A stretch of DNA of 64,000 bases from Ureibacillus thermophilus (lineage in GTDB: Bacteria; Bacillota; Bacilli; Bacillales_A; Planococcaceae): assembly GCF_042657185.1 (NCBI RefSeq), contig NZ_JBHSNN010000093.1, one strand, 5' to 3'. Below, piece after piece: positions 45,697 to 53,878 of the stretch. The position numbers and the translations under genes were made by a program. The notes under the pieces are model-generated. The model was not told the DNA's origin. It saw only the letters and a list, made by a program, of their open reading frames with translations, and did no database searches. Numbering within the stretch: position 1 is the first letter of the stretch; each line of letters begins with the position of its first letter.

Positions 45697-46223
45697 ACAA
45701 TATCTCCCCAGTGTTGTTTAATAAATTGGGCTCTCCCTGAACCTATAAAATAACGTTCATAATCGAGCGGTTTTTTCTTATAAAAATCTTGATGATATTC
45801 TTCAGCAGGATAAAAAGGCTTGGCAGGCAATAATTTGACGACAATCGGCTTGCTGAACTTACCTGATTCTTCCAGCTGCCGTTTAGACTCTTCGGCTATT
45901 TTCCGTTGCTCCTCATTGTGATAAAATATGACTGTTTGATAAGATTCGCCCCGATCATGGAATTGACCTCCTGGATCAGTTGGATCAATTAATTTCCAAT
46001 AAATTTCTACTAAATCTTTGTAAGAAATCTTATCAGAATCAAAAGTAATTTGCACTGCTTCTACATGACCGGTCGTACCTGTGCACACTTGTTGATAAGT
46101 CGGATTTTCAACATGTCCGCCTGTATAGCCGGATACTACTTTTTCAATTCCTTCAAGGCGATCAAAGGGCTTGACCAAACACCAAAAACATCCACCAGCA
46201 AAAGTAGCAAGTTCTAATGCCAT
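45693..46223 (-). CDS. msrA: Peptide-methionine (S)-S-oxide reductase (msrB-linked copy)
   Basis: A 176-residue MsrA with the catalytic cysteine at residue 12 in GGCFWCLVKPF, followed by VSGYTGGHVENPTYQQV, GHVEAVQITFDSD and DPTDPGGQFHDRGESYQTV. It is coupled to msrB through ATGA. ypmS lies 11 bases upstream, matching the B. subtilis order ypmS - msrA/msrB region. The ATG was chosen because AGGAG lies eight bases ahead; a start nine bases upstream has no site. It is a paralogue of the single msrA near 13.6 kb. Confidence 0.95.
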   Translation of the reverse strand: MALELATFAGGCFWCLVKPFDRLEGIEKVVSGYTGGHVENPTYQQVCTGTTGHVEAVQITFDSDKISYKDLVEIYWKLIDPTDPGGQFHDRGESYQTVIFYHNEEQRKIAEESKRQLEESGKFSKPIVVKLLPAKPFYPAEEYHQDFYKKKPLDYERYFIGSGRAQFIKQHWGDIV

Positions 46224-46234
46224 CCTCTTCACTC

Positions 46235-46813
46235 CTATTGATTTGGTATGACGATTTCTAATTGAATGCGATTATTAGCTAAATCGATGTCCCTCGCTTT
46301 TACCTTCGCACCAGAAGGAAGGGTCAATTTGGATAAATCGACAAAAATTTCTTTTTCATCAGGTCGTATGGTGACCCAATTTGGAAATTGAACTGCCTGA
46401 TTCATTAACTTTAATACCATGGAAGGTGGGATATTTAAACTTCCTACATTTACTTCTCTTTGAACTAAATGGATATTGCCTTGTTCGTTCACAACTGGAT
46501 TGAATTTCATGGAAACAGGAATATTATATCCAAACGCAACAATTTCACTGGATAATTGAACGGAATCATTCACTTGAATATCTATAGGAATCTCAGAACT
46601 ACTTAATTCTTGCTTAATATATTTAATCGCCAATTTTTCAAAATCTTCCGCTGTCGTTTCGACGGATAAGACACTATCCGTGGATTTAGATTCTGTTGCC
46701 TTTGGTGTTGGAATCTCTGTTTCCATTGGTGAAGTCGCCCAGTAAATGACTAAAGCTGCAATCAAAATAATCGTACCTGACAATATAAAAAAGGCGACTT
46801 TCCAAATGTTCAT
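46235..46813 (-). CDS. ypmS: YpmS-like membrane-anchored protein (DUF2140)
   Basis: A 192-residue protein with one N-terminal membrane helix (about 7-26), a Thr/Glu/Ser-rich linker and an extracellular beta-rich domain. The end NNRIQLEIVIPN and GSLNIPPSMVLKLMNQ near 122 are typical of YpmS (DUF2140). Function is unknown. It is the first gene of ypmS-msrA-msrB, spaced 11 bases from msrA. The shared neighbourhood suggests a link with envelope or oxidative damage, but that is inference. Confidence 0.82.
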   Translation of the reverse strand: MNIWKVAFFILSGTIILIAALVIYWATSPMETEIPTPKATESKSTDSVLSVETTAEDFEKLAIKYIKQELSSSEIPIDIQVNDSVQLSSEIVAFGYNIPVSMKFNPVVNEQGNIHLVQREVNVGSLNIPPSMVLKLMNQAVQFPNWVTIRPDEKEIFVDLSKLTLPSGAKVKARDIDLANNRIQLEIVIPNQ

Positions 46814-46974
46814 TCATAAGACACTCCAATCAATGCATTAACACAAAATCGATCAGCACTAATTTTTTAGTATGCTTCAAACTCTATAAAATATACTTGC
46901 TTTTTCTATTTTTATTATAAAATTTTTAATCGTAATTTATAAATCTTTTTGCTTACAGTATGTAAAAGAAAAAG

Positions 46975-47008
46975 TGCCAATCCTTTAAAAGGTTGTTGAC
47001 ACTTTATT
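46975..47008 (-). terminator. Terminator after degV
   Basis: AAGTG(CC)A and T(GA)CACTT arms with an inner CCTTT/AAAGG pair, lying eight bases after the degV stop. Confidence 0.65.
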
Positions 47009-47015
47009 ATTTATT

Positions 47016-47858
47016 TTATTCAGCAAAAAACACTAATGCAATAGCCCCTCGTCCTGCATGAGTGCTGATAATAGGAGAAGTCATGGCCACTTCGATATGA
47101 TGAAATCCGGATTGTTCTATTAATGATTTTAGTGGTGTTCCTACATTCTCCATTCCCCCGGCATGGGCAATGCATACTGCTTTAACACTTTTCCCTTCTG
47201 TATGTTTTTTAAACTCTTTAAATAGAAATTTCACTACTTGGTTATAACTTCTTACTTTGGAAATGGGCAAATACTCTCCCTGATCCAACATCGCAATCGG
47301 TTTAATGTTTAAGAGCGAACCTAAAAGCACTCTCCCCTTCCCGATCCGACCGCCCTTTAGCAAATTTTTAAGTGTTTCTAAATAGATATACATTTTCGTA
47401 TTCTCTCGAACAGCTTCTAGGCGTTTTATAATTTCTTTAATCGTAGCGCCTTCATCCCTCATTCGAACCGCTTCTCGAACTTGGATCGCCAATGCGGATG
47501 AAATAAACTGTGAATCAAACACTTCCACTTTTGCATTTGCCATTTCTGCCCCTTGTCGGGCAGATTCTAATGTGCCGCTTAATTTTCCTGCAACGTGGAT
47601 GGAAAGAATTTCTGCGCCGTCCTTTTCTAATCGTTCAAACAATTGTTGAAATTGACCTGGAGCTGGCTGTGAAGTTTTCGGCAATTCCCTTGCTTCATCC
47701 ATCATATTTAAAAAAGATTCTGGGTGAAGATCCTCTCCATCAATATAAGTTTTCCCATCGATATGGATCGTTAGCGGCACAATATGAATATTTTTTTGCA
47801 CCGCTTCTTCTTTTGAAATATCGCATGAAGAATCCGTCACAATGTGAATTTTACCCAC
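47016..47858 (-). CDS. DegV-family fatty-acid-binding protein
   Basis: A 280-residue DegV protein, the family that binds a single fatty acid and feeds fatty-acid kinase (FakB in S. aureus). VTDSSCDIS near residue 7, the KTSQPAPGQF near 61 and SIHVAGKLSGTLESAR near 82 loop that contacts the fatty-acid carboxylate, LKNLLKGGRIG near 163 and IKPIAMLDQGE are the family landmarks. It may therefore supply exogenous fatty acids for phospholipid synthesis. The ATG follows GGAAGTGG. A terminator separates it from the next minus-strand gene; no fakA is visible here. Confidence 0.9.
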   Translation of the reverse strand: MGKIHIVTDSSCDISKEEAVQKNIHIVPLTIHIDGKTYIDGEDLHPESFLNMMDEARELPKTSQPAPGQFQQLFERLEKDGAEILSIHVAGKLSGTLESARQGAEMANAKVEVFDSQFISSALAIQVREAVRMRDEGATIKEIIKRLEAVRENTKMYIYLETLKNLLKGGRIGKGRVLLGSLLNIKPIAMLDQGEYLPISKVRSYNQVVKFLFKEFKKHTEGKSVKAVCIAHAGGMENVGTPLKSLIEQSGFHHIEVAMTSPIISTHAGRGAIALVFFAE

Positions 47859-48021
47859 CTATCCACTTCCTCTTAATGAAATTTAAACCATTATACAAAG
47901 AGAAAAGACACTTCGGAAAGTGATAACAATCATCTTTCTCACCAATTTGAAATATATGACAATTGATAGTATTGCTTCAGGAAAAATTACTGTATTGTTA
48001 GTAAAATAGGAGGTAGTTATA

Positions 48022-48663
48022 ATGAACAACATTCATGCTTTTGATTATAAAAATAGAAAGGAAGAATTATGGAATGCCATTACCCATGGAGTGGGATTGC
48101 TCTTTAGCATTCCTACTTGTGTTTTTTTAATCATTCTCGCTGCACAATCCGATAGTGCCGTGCAAATTGCATCATATTCTATCTTTGGTGCTTCTTTAAT
48201 CATCTTATTTTGCATGTCTACTTTATTACATAGCATGCCTGAAAAATATAAAAGGTTCTTCTCCATCCTTGACCATTCATCCATTTATGTATTGATTGCC
48301 GGAACATATACCCCGTTTCTCTTGATTGCCATTGGAGGAACGCTTGGGATTGTCTTGCTATGCATCATTTGGGGAATTGCCATATTTGGCATTGTATTTA
48401 AAAGCTTATTTATTCATCGATATGAAGCGCTTTCTTTAGTGTTGTATTTAGCAATGGGTTGGCTCATTATATTCGCCGTCAAACCACTCTATGCCTTCAT
48501 TCATTGGGAAGGATTTTGTGTACTTTTTGCAGGAGGGCTATTTTTCACGATTGGTTCTATATTCTATGCTTGGAGGAAGCTTCCTTATAATCACGCCATT
48601 TGGCATATCTTTGTCATAGCAGGCTGCGTTTGCATGGTGTATTGCGTGGCGGTTTATTTATAA
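48022..48663 (+). CDS. trhA: TrhA/hemolysin III-family membrane protein (PAQR)
   Basis: A 213-residue seven-helix membrane protein of the PAQR/hemolysin III family. EELWNAITHGVGLLFSIPTC near residue 14, HSMPEKYKRFFSILDHSSIY near 73, IAGTYTPFLL near 92, and HAIWHIFVIAGC near the end carry the conserved Ser, Asp and His set that binds a metal in characterised members. The Bacillus relative YplQ affects membrane fluidity. The role in haemolysis is historical and not implied. AGGAGGT precedes the ATG. It is convergent with the yng-type operon. Confidence 0.9.
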   Translation: MNNIHAFDYKNRKEELWNAITHGVGLLFSIPTCVFLIILAAQSDSAVQIASYSIFGASLIILFCMSTLLHSMPEKYKRFFSILDHSSIYVLIAGTYTPFLLIAIGGTLGIVLLCIIWGIAIFGIVFKSLFIHRYEALSLVLYLAMGWLIIFAVKPLYAFIHWEGFCVLFAGGLFFTIGSIFYAWRKLPYNHAIWHIFVIAGCVCMVYCVAVYL

Positions 48664-48686
48664 ACGGGAGGACAACGAAACAAAAA

Positions 48687-48722
48687 AATGCGAATTAGAA
48701 AATCCTCTTTTCTAATCCGCAT
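48687..48722. terminator. Bidirectional terminator
   Basis: AATGCGAATTAGAAAA/TTTTCTAATCCGCATT stem with one mismatch, between convergent genes. Confidence 0.8.
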
Positions 48723-48732
48723 TCGATTTCGA

Positions 48733-50271
48733 TTATACTGGACTGACACCATGTTTCCGTTCTGAGAATAGAAGATACTTGGAAGAATAGGCATGGACAC
48801 GGGATACCAATGCCTGCCGCAAATCGTTCGGCTCAATAACGTCATCAACAATCAATTCTGAAGCCAATTTATAAATATCAATCTCTTCTCGATACTCTTG
48901 GCGTTTTTGTTCAATGAAGGCTTGCTGCTCTTCTTTTGGCAGCTGGGCAATTTTATTGGCATATACCGCATTCACCGCCGCTTCCGGACCCATCACAGCA
49001 ATTTGCGCCGTTGTTAAAGCAATGACGCAATCCGGTTCAAAGGCAGGGCCGGCCATTGCATAAAGTCCTGCACCATACGCTTTTCTCACAATCACCGTAA
49101 TTTTCGGCACCGTTGCTTCGCTCATGGCAAAAATCATTTTTGCGCCGTGGCGGATGATTCCTTGCCGTTCTACTTGAGTGCCTATCATAAATCCCGGAAC
49201 ATCCGCTAAAAAGACGAGCGGAATATGAAACGCATCACAAAGGCTGATGAATTTCGCCGCTTTATCGGCCGAATCGTGGAACAATACTCCGCCTTTAACC
49301 CGTGGCTGATTGGCTACTATTCCTACCACTTGTCCATCAATTCTTGCAAAACCTGTAATAAGTTCTGCTGCAAACAGCTTTTTCACTTCACAGAAGGAGC
49401 CTTCGTCGATAATGCGGTCGATTAAATCATACATATTAAATGGCACGTTTTGATTTTTTGGAATGATTTCTTCAATTGATTTTTCAAAGGTTGCTGGCAG
49501 TTTTGGCGCTGCAGCAGGCGGCTTTTCCCGGTAATTATTCGGAAAATAGCTTAAATATTTTCTTGCGTATTCAATGGCTTCTTCTTCCGTTTTCGCAAGC
49601 ACGTCTCCACAGCCAGAAACAGAACAATGCATTTTTGCTCCGCCCATTGTTTCCAAATCTACTTTTTCTCCAATCACCATTTCAGCCATTCTTGGTGAAC
49701 CTAAATACATGGAAGCATTGCCTTCCACCATAATGACCACATCACAGAAGGCAGGTATGTAGGCTCCACCCGCTGCAGAAGGACCGAACAATAAACATAC
49801 TTGCGGCACTTTTCCAGAGAGTTTTACTTGGTTATAGAAAATGCGGCCGGCTCCTCTCCGCCCAGGGAACATCTCCACTTGATCTGTAATGCGGGCACCC
49901 GCAGAATCCACCAAATAAATGATTGGACAAGCCAATTTCTCTGCCGTTTCTTGAATGCGCAATATTTTTTCAACGGTTCTCTTTCCCCAAGAACCGGCTT
50001 TTACGGTAGAATCATTGGCCATAAAGCATACTGTTTGCCCATTAATTTTTCCGATTCCTGTCACTACGCCGTCAGCAGGTAAATCCCCTGCCATGCAATT
50101 GGCAAAAAGGCCGTCCTCGATTTGCACATCGTCATCAAGAAGCAATTTTAATCGGTCGCGGACAAATAATTTCCCTTGCTCTTTATTTTTCTGATGATAC
50201 TTTTCATGGCCGCCTTTTTTGATTTCTTCTATTAAACTAGCATGGGATTTTTTTGTAACCGTATCACTCAT
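48733..50271 (-). CDS. yngE: Acyl-CoA carboxylase carboxyltransferase subunit (YngE-like, probable methylcrotonyl-CoA)
   Basis: A 512-residue carboxyltransferase with both crotonase-like halves. The N-terminal half has CFMANDSTVKAGSWG and LFGPSAAGGAYIPAFCD; the C-terminal half has FLADVPGFMIGTQVERQGI and VIVRKAYGAGLYAMAGPAF, which bind acyl-CoA and carboxybiotin. It would move carboxybiotin to the acyl-CoA; methylcrotonyl-CoA is inferred from the HMG-CoA lyase and methylglutaconyl-CoA hydratase-like neighbours. It is the last gene of the yngJ-I-H-HB-G-F-E order known from B. subtilis, and its stop is next to a bidirectional terminator. GGAGG precedes the ATG. Confidence 0.92.
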   Translation of the reverse strand: MSDTVTKKSHASLIEEIKKGGHEKYHQKNKEQGKLFVRDRLKLLLDDDVQIEDGLFANCMAGDLPADGVVTGIGKINGQTVCFMANDSTVKAGSWGKRTVEKILRIQETAEKLACPIIYLVDSAGARITDQVEMFPGRRGAGRIFYNQVKLSGKVPQVCLLFGPSAAGGAYIPAFCDVVIMVEGNASMYLGSPRMAEMVIGEKVDLETMGGAKMHCSVSGCGDVLAKTEEEAIEYARKYLSYFPNNYREKPPAAAPKLPATFEKSIEEIIPKNQNVPFNMYDLIDRIIDEGSFCEVKKLFAAELITGFARIDGQVVGIVANQPRVKGGVLFHDSADKAAKFISLCDAFHIPLVFLADVPGFMIGTQVERQGIIRHGAKMIFAMSEATVPKITVIVRKAYGAGLYAMAGPAFEPDCVIALTTAQIAVMGPEAAVNAVYANKIAQLPKEEQQAFIEQKRQEYREEIDIYKLASELIVDDVIEPNDLRQALVSRVHAYSSKYLLFSERKHGVSPV

Positions 50272-50291
50272 GGACGAATCCTCCTTTGTTT

Positions 50292-51074
50292 CTATCTTCC
50301 TTGATATTGCGGTTGTCGTTTCTCTTGGAATGCAATTAATCCTTCCATTCGATCTTCTGTGTGCAAGAGCTCATTATAAGCAAGTTCTTCAATTTTTAGC
50401 CCGGTTGTTAAATCCACTTCCACACCTTTATTGATGGCAATTTTTGCTTGAATCAGTGATAACGGTGCGTTTTTTGCGATTTCTCGAGCAAATTCAACAG
50501 CCTTCTCGAGTAAAATTTCCTTTTCATACATTGCGTTGATTAAATTGATATCAAGAGCTTCCGCTGCTGAAATTCTTTTTGCTGTATAAATAAGTTCCTT
50601 GGCTTTTCCGATCCCGATTAAACGCGGTAAACGCTGTGTCCCTCCTGCTCCCGGAATTATGCCTAGGGAAACTTCTGTGAGCCCCATTTTGGCATTAGTT
50701 GCTGCAATACGAAAGTCGCAAGCTAAAGCCAGTTCCAATCCCCCGCCAAAAGCCACGCCATTGATGACCGCAATGACCGGCTGAGGCAAAGCTTCCACTT
50801 GATTTACTGTGCTGCCGATTAATCTCACGGTTTCCCGTACTTCTTGTTCATTCATGTTTTTTCGTTCTTTTAAGTCGGCACCGGCACAAAAGGATTTTTC
50901 TCCACTGCCCATGATGAGGACCACACGGATTGCTCTATTTTTGCCAACAGATTGCAACATTTCATTCAGTTCCTTCAACAATTGAAGGGACAAGGCATTG
51001 GCAGCTTCCGCGCGATTTAATGTAATCAACCCGATGCCTTTTTCGATTTCGTTAAACTGTACGAGCGTTGTCAA
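50292..51074 (-). CDS. yngF: Enoyl-CoA hydratase (YngF-like, probable 3-methylglutaconyl-CoA hydratase)
   Basis: A 260-residue crotonase with both catalytic glutamates in place: LTEVSLGIIPGAGGTQRLPR near residue 136 and KELIYTAKRISAAEA near 160, plus NGVAFGGGLELALACDF for the oxyanion hole. In leucine breakdown it would hydrate 3-methylglutaconyl-CoA to HMG-CoA. The start is taken as TTG, eight bases after AAAGGAG, giving a 23-base overlap with the 3' end of the HMG-CoA lyase gene. A longer frame runs further into that gene without a ribosome binding site. It is followed by yngE after 20 bases. Confidence 0.9.
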   Translation of the reverse strand: MTTLVQFNEIEKGIGLITLNRAEAANALSLQLLKELNEMLQSVGKNRAIRVVLIMGSGEKSFCAGADLKERKNMNEQEVRETVRLIGSTVNQVEALPQPVIAVINGVAFGGGLELALACDFRIAATNAKMGLTEVSLGIIPGAGGTQRLPRLIGIGKAKELIYTAKRISAAEALDINLINAMYEKEILLEKAVEFAREIAKNAPLSLIQAKIAINKGVEVDLTTGLKIEELAYNELLHTEDRMEGLIAFQEKRQPQYQGR

Positions 51075-51984
51075 GGTTTCCGCTCCTTTCGTTTCTCGCA
51101 ATTTCCATTTGTTTTGAAATAAGTTTCTTGCCAATTTTTTCTTCCATAAAAAATGCTGAGTCAATTAGTGCTTCCGGATTGATGCCAGTTTCAATGTGCA
51201 TCGCAGAAAGCATATAATTTAAATCTTCTGTAGCGACATTTCCAGAAGCCCCTTTTGCATATGGGCAGCCACCTAGTCCACCTGTAGAACTGTCGAAGGT
51301 AGTAATGCCCATTTCCAACGATTTCAACACATTCGCAAGGGCCGTTCCTCTCGTATCGTGGAAATGCATGGCCAAAAGGTTAGGTGGAAAATGTTTTAAC
51401 AAAGTTTCCAATAAGCTTTCCACCTGGGTTGGAACACCGACGCCAATAGTATCGCCTAAAGAAACTTCATAGACTCCCATATCAAGAAGGCGATCTGCAA
51501 CTTTTAACACCTGCTTCGGCGCAACGAGGCCATCATAAGGGCAGGCAATGACCGTCGAAACATATCCTCTTACCTTTACATTGGCTTTTTTCGCTTCATC
51601 CACCACTTCTTTTAAAACAGGAAAAGTTTCATCAATGGTTTTATTGATATTTTGTTTGTTATGTCCTTCGCTGGCGGACATGAATACACTGATTTCATCC
51701 ACCTGGCAGTTTAACGCCCGTTCAAGTCCTCGAATATTTGGCACCAATGCCGCATAAGTCACCCCGGGCTCTTTTTGAATGGACTTTAATACTTCTTCGC
51801 TATCAGCTAGTTGGGGAATCCATTTCGGATGAACAAAGGAAGATACTTCGATATAGGATAAACCTGTTTTGCTCAGTCGGTTGATCCATTCAATTTTGTC
51901 TTTGGTATCGATAAATTTGGATTCATTTTGCAATCCATCCCTTGGACCAACTTCTTTAATGGTTACTTTTGTTGGAAGCTTCAT
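51052..51984 (-). CDS. yngG: Hydroxymethylglutaryl-CoA lyase
   Basis: A 310-residue TIM-barrel lyase splitting HMG-CoA to acetoacetate and acetyl-CoA. VGPRDGLQNESKFI near residue 13 holds the catalytic Arg/Asp, and GGLGGCPYAKGASGNVATED near 230 holds the active-site cysteine loop; both agree with HMG-CoA lyase rather than isopropylmalate synthase. It connects leucine-derived carbon to acetoacetate, which ScoAB encoded upstream can activate. The ATG follows GGGGAAAGGG. It lies 10 bases after the BCCP gene and overlaps the next gene, so the cluster is tightly coupled. Confidence 0.94.
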   Translation of the reverse strand: MKLPTKVTIKEVGPRDGLQNESKFIDTKDKIEWINRLSKTGLSYIEVSSFVHPKWIPQLADSEEVLKSIQKEPGVTYAALVPNIRGLERALNCQVDEISVFMSASEGHNKQNINKTIDETFPVLKEVVDEAKKANVKVRGYVSTVIACPYDGLVAPKQVLKVADRLLDMGVYEVSLGDTIGVGVPTQVESLLETLLKHFPPNLLAMHFHDTRGTALANVLKSLEMGITTFDSSTGGLGGCPYAKGASGNVATEDLNYMLSAMHIETGINPEALIDSAFFMEEKIGKKLISKQMEIARNERSGNLDNARTV

Positions 51985-51994
51985 CCCTTTCCCC

Positions 51995-52207
51995 CTATTC
52001 AATTTCTAAAATATCATCATCCACGTTGATAAAATCGCCTTCTTGCACTAAGATTCTCTTCACGACACCGGAAGCTTCTGCAGCAATAGGAATTTCCATT
52101 TTCATGGATTCTAAAATAACTACATCTTGTCCCTCTTCTACTTGTTCACCTTCTGATACAACGATTTTCCAAACGGATCCTGCCATATTTGCTTTTACTA
52201 TTGTCAT
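51995..52207 (-). CDS. yngHB: Biotin carboxyl carrier protein, single-domain
   Basis: A 70-residue biotinyl domain with the biotinylated lysine at about residue 36 in VILESMKMEIPI, flanked by GSVWKIVVSEGEQVEEG and ASGVVKRILVQEGDFI. It carries carboxybiotin between the carboxylase (encoded upstream) and the carboxyltransferase. Stand-alone carriers of this size are usual in the Bacillus yng cluster. The start ATG was chosen nine bases after GGAGG; an ATG six bases upstream is too close. A 288-base gap containing tandem 21-bp repeats separates it from the biotin carboxylase gene. Confidence 0.9.
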   Translation of the reverse strand: MTIVKANMAGSVWKIVVSEGEQVEEGQDVVILESMKMEIPIAAEASGVVKRILVQEGDFINVDDDILEIE

Positions 52208-52267
52208 TATCATCAACCTCCGACAAATTTTATTGGTTTGTGACGGGAAGCAAGGGTCGTGAATGAG

Positions 52268-52456
52268 GAGGCATTCGAATGCTATTTCGTGCGGATAGAT
52301 TCCAATTTAGTGTGGATAGATCCTTATTTAGTGCGTTTGTTTACTCATTTCGTGCGTATGCTTCCTCATTTTGTGCGGATACGGCATCCTTTTGTGCGTT
52401 TGCTTCTCCATTTGGTGCGGATACCACCATAATTCGTTCGAATACTTCCTCATCCA
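52268..52456. repeat. 21-bp tandem repeat array within the yng-type operon
   Basis: Eight clear units begin at 52289, 52310, 52331, 52352, 52373, 52394, 52415 and 52436, always 21 bases apart, with consensus GTGCGGATNCNTCCTCATTTN; a weaker ninth precedes them. Units differ by several bases but the phase never slips. In the plus direction they encode a seven-residue periodic peptide (F-x-A-D/F-x-x-S). No promoter or terminator is evident inside. Confidence 0.85.
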
Positions 52457-52495
52457 ATATCAATCAAAACAACACCCTTTTCCCCGAACATTCGA

Positions 52496-53860
52496 TTACT
52501 TCGTTACTTGTACATTAGGCAAATAATAATGTTCTACAAAACTAGTCGTAATATTGCCTCTTAGAAATTCTTCATGGCTTGCAATTTTTATAAGCATTGG
52601 AATATTCGTTTTAATGCCTTCCACTTTATATTGTTTTAGTGCTTGAATTAAGCGTTCGCATGCTTGTTCTCGGGTTTCGCCATAACAAATTAATTTTCCA
52701 ATCATCGGATCATAAAATGGCGTTACATTGAAACCTGATTCAACAGCACAATCATGGCGGATTCCTTCTCCCTCTGGCAACTCTAATAAGGTAATTGTCC
52801 CTGGTGAAGGAAAGAAGGTAACTGGATCTTCCGCATAAATACGCGCTTCAATTGCATGTCCTTTCATTTTTATAGATTCTCGATTAATTTCTAGCGGAAG
52901 CCCTTGTGCAATTCTAATTTGCTGTTCCACTAAATCAATACCGGTAATTGCCTCCGTTACGGGATGCTCTACTTGCAATCGGGTATTCATTTCCAAGAAA
53001 TAAAAATTCTCTTTTTCATCTACTAAAAATTCAAAGGTTCCTGCATTGGTATAACCGATGTACTTTGCCGCTTGAACAGCTGTCTCCAGCATTTTCTCTC
53101 GAGTCGTATCAGAAAGGGTTGGGGATGGTGCTTCTTCAATGACCTTTTGATTTCGGCGCTGGATAGAGCATTCCCGTTCAAAAAGCGGCACCACATTTCC
53201 ATACACATCAGCTAAAATTTGTACTTCCACATGATGGGGATTTTCAATACATTTTTCGATATACAACGTGCCGTCGCCAAAATAGGATTCAGCACGTTTT
53301 TTATTGCTTTCAAAGGCTTTTTCGAGCTCTTCTGGATGATAAATTCGCTGCATGCCGATGCCACCACCGCCGCTAGAAGCTTTTAACATGAGCGGATAGC
53401 CGATTTCCTCAGCCGCTTTTATTGCTTCTTCCACACTTTCAATTGCCACATTCATCCCTTCAATAATTGGCACCCCGGCTTCCTTCATTTTCACCCTTGC
53501 CTCCAACTTGCTTCCCATTGCCGCAATGACTTCCGGTTTCGGTCCAATAAAAGTAATTCCTTCTTCTTCGCAGCGCTTAGCGAATTCCGCATTTTCAGAA
53601 AGCAAGCCGTAGCCTGGATGAATGGCATCCACCTTTGCCTTTTTTGCCACCTCAATGATTTTTTCAATATTTAAATAGCTTAAGGAAACAGGGGGGTTGC
53701 CGATTTCATAGGCTTCGTCGGCTTCTCGTACGAACAGTGCATCCCGGTCTGCCTCAGAGTAAACTGCAACTGTTTGAATGTTCAGTTTTTTGCATGTTCT
53801 AATCACTCTTCTAGCTATTTCACCGCGGTTTGCAATTAATATTTTTTGAAACATCGGCAT
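52496..53860 (-). CDS. yngH: Biotin carboxylase (YngH/AccC2-like)
   Basis: A 454-residue ATP-grasp biotin carboxylase. KILIANRGEIARRVIRTCKK at the start, GYGLLSENAEFAKRCEEEGI near 82, the glycine-rich ATP loop in MLKASSGGGGIGMQ near 158, EVQILADVYGNVVPLFEREC near 208 and FYFLEMNTRLQVEHPVTEAI near 282 are conserved. It loads CO2 on the BCCP encoded next. The usual AccC length is about 450. The ATG at the third codon has a more relaxed spacing from AAAGGAG than the first; either could be the start. The two lie in one transcript with yngI upstream. Confidence 0.93.
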   Translation of the reverse strand: MPMFQKILIANRGEIARRVIRTCKKLNIQTVAVYSEADRDALFVREADEAYEIGNPPVSLSYLNIEKIIEVAKKAKVDAIHPGYGLLSENAEFAKRCEEEGITFIGPKPEVIAAMGSKLEARVKMKEAGVPIIEGMNVAIESVEEAIKAAEEIGYPLMLKASSGGGGIGMQRIYHPEELEKAFESNKKRAESYFGDGTLYIEKCIENPHHVEVQILADVYGNVVPLFERECSIQRRNQKVIEEAPSPTLSDTTREKMLETAVQAAKYIGYTNAGTFEFLVDEKENFYFLEMNTRLQVEHPVTEAITGIDLVEQQIRIAQGLPLEINRESIKMKGHAIEARIYAEDPVTFFPSPGTITLLELPEGEGIRHDCAVESGFNVTPFYDPMIGKLICYGETREQACERLIQALKQYKVEGIKTNIPMLIKIASHEEFLRGNITTSFVEHYYLPNVQVTK

Positions 53861-53878
53861 ACGTCTCCTTTCTAATTT

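Noticed and set aside
52268..52456. CRISPR-like appearance of the tandem array
   Set aside because: Units are contiguous and diverged, with no unique spacers and no cas genes.
52279..52518. 79-codon plus-strand frame with a seven-residue periodic product
   Set aside because: The period comes from the 21-bp tandem array; it overlaps the 3' end of yngH and has no good ribosome binding site. Kept only as a repeat feature.
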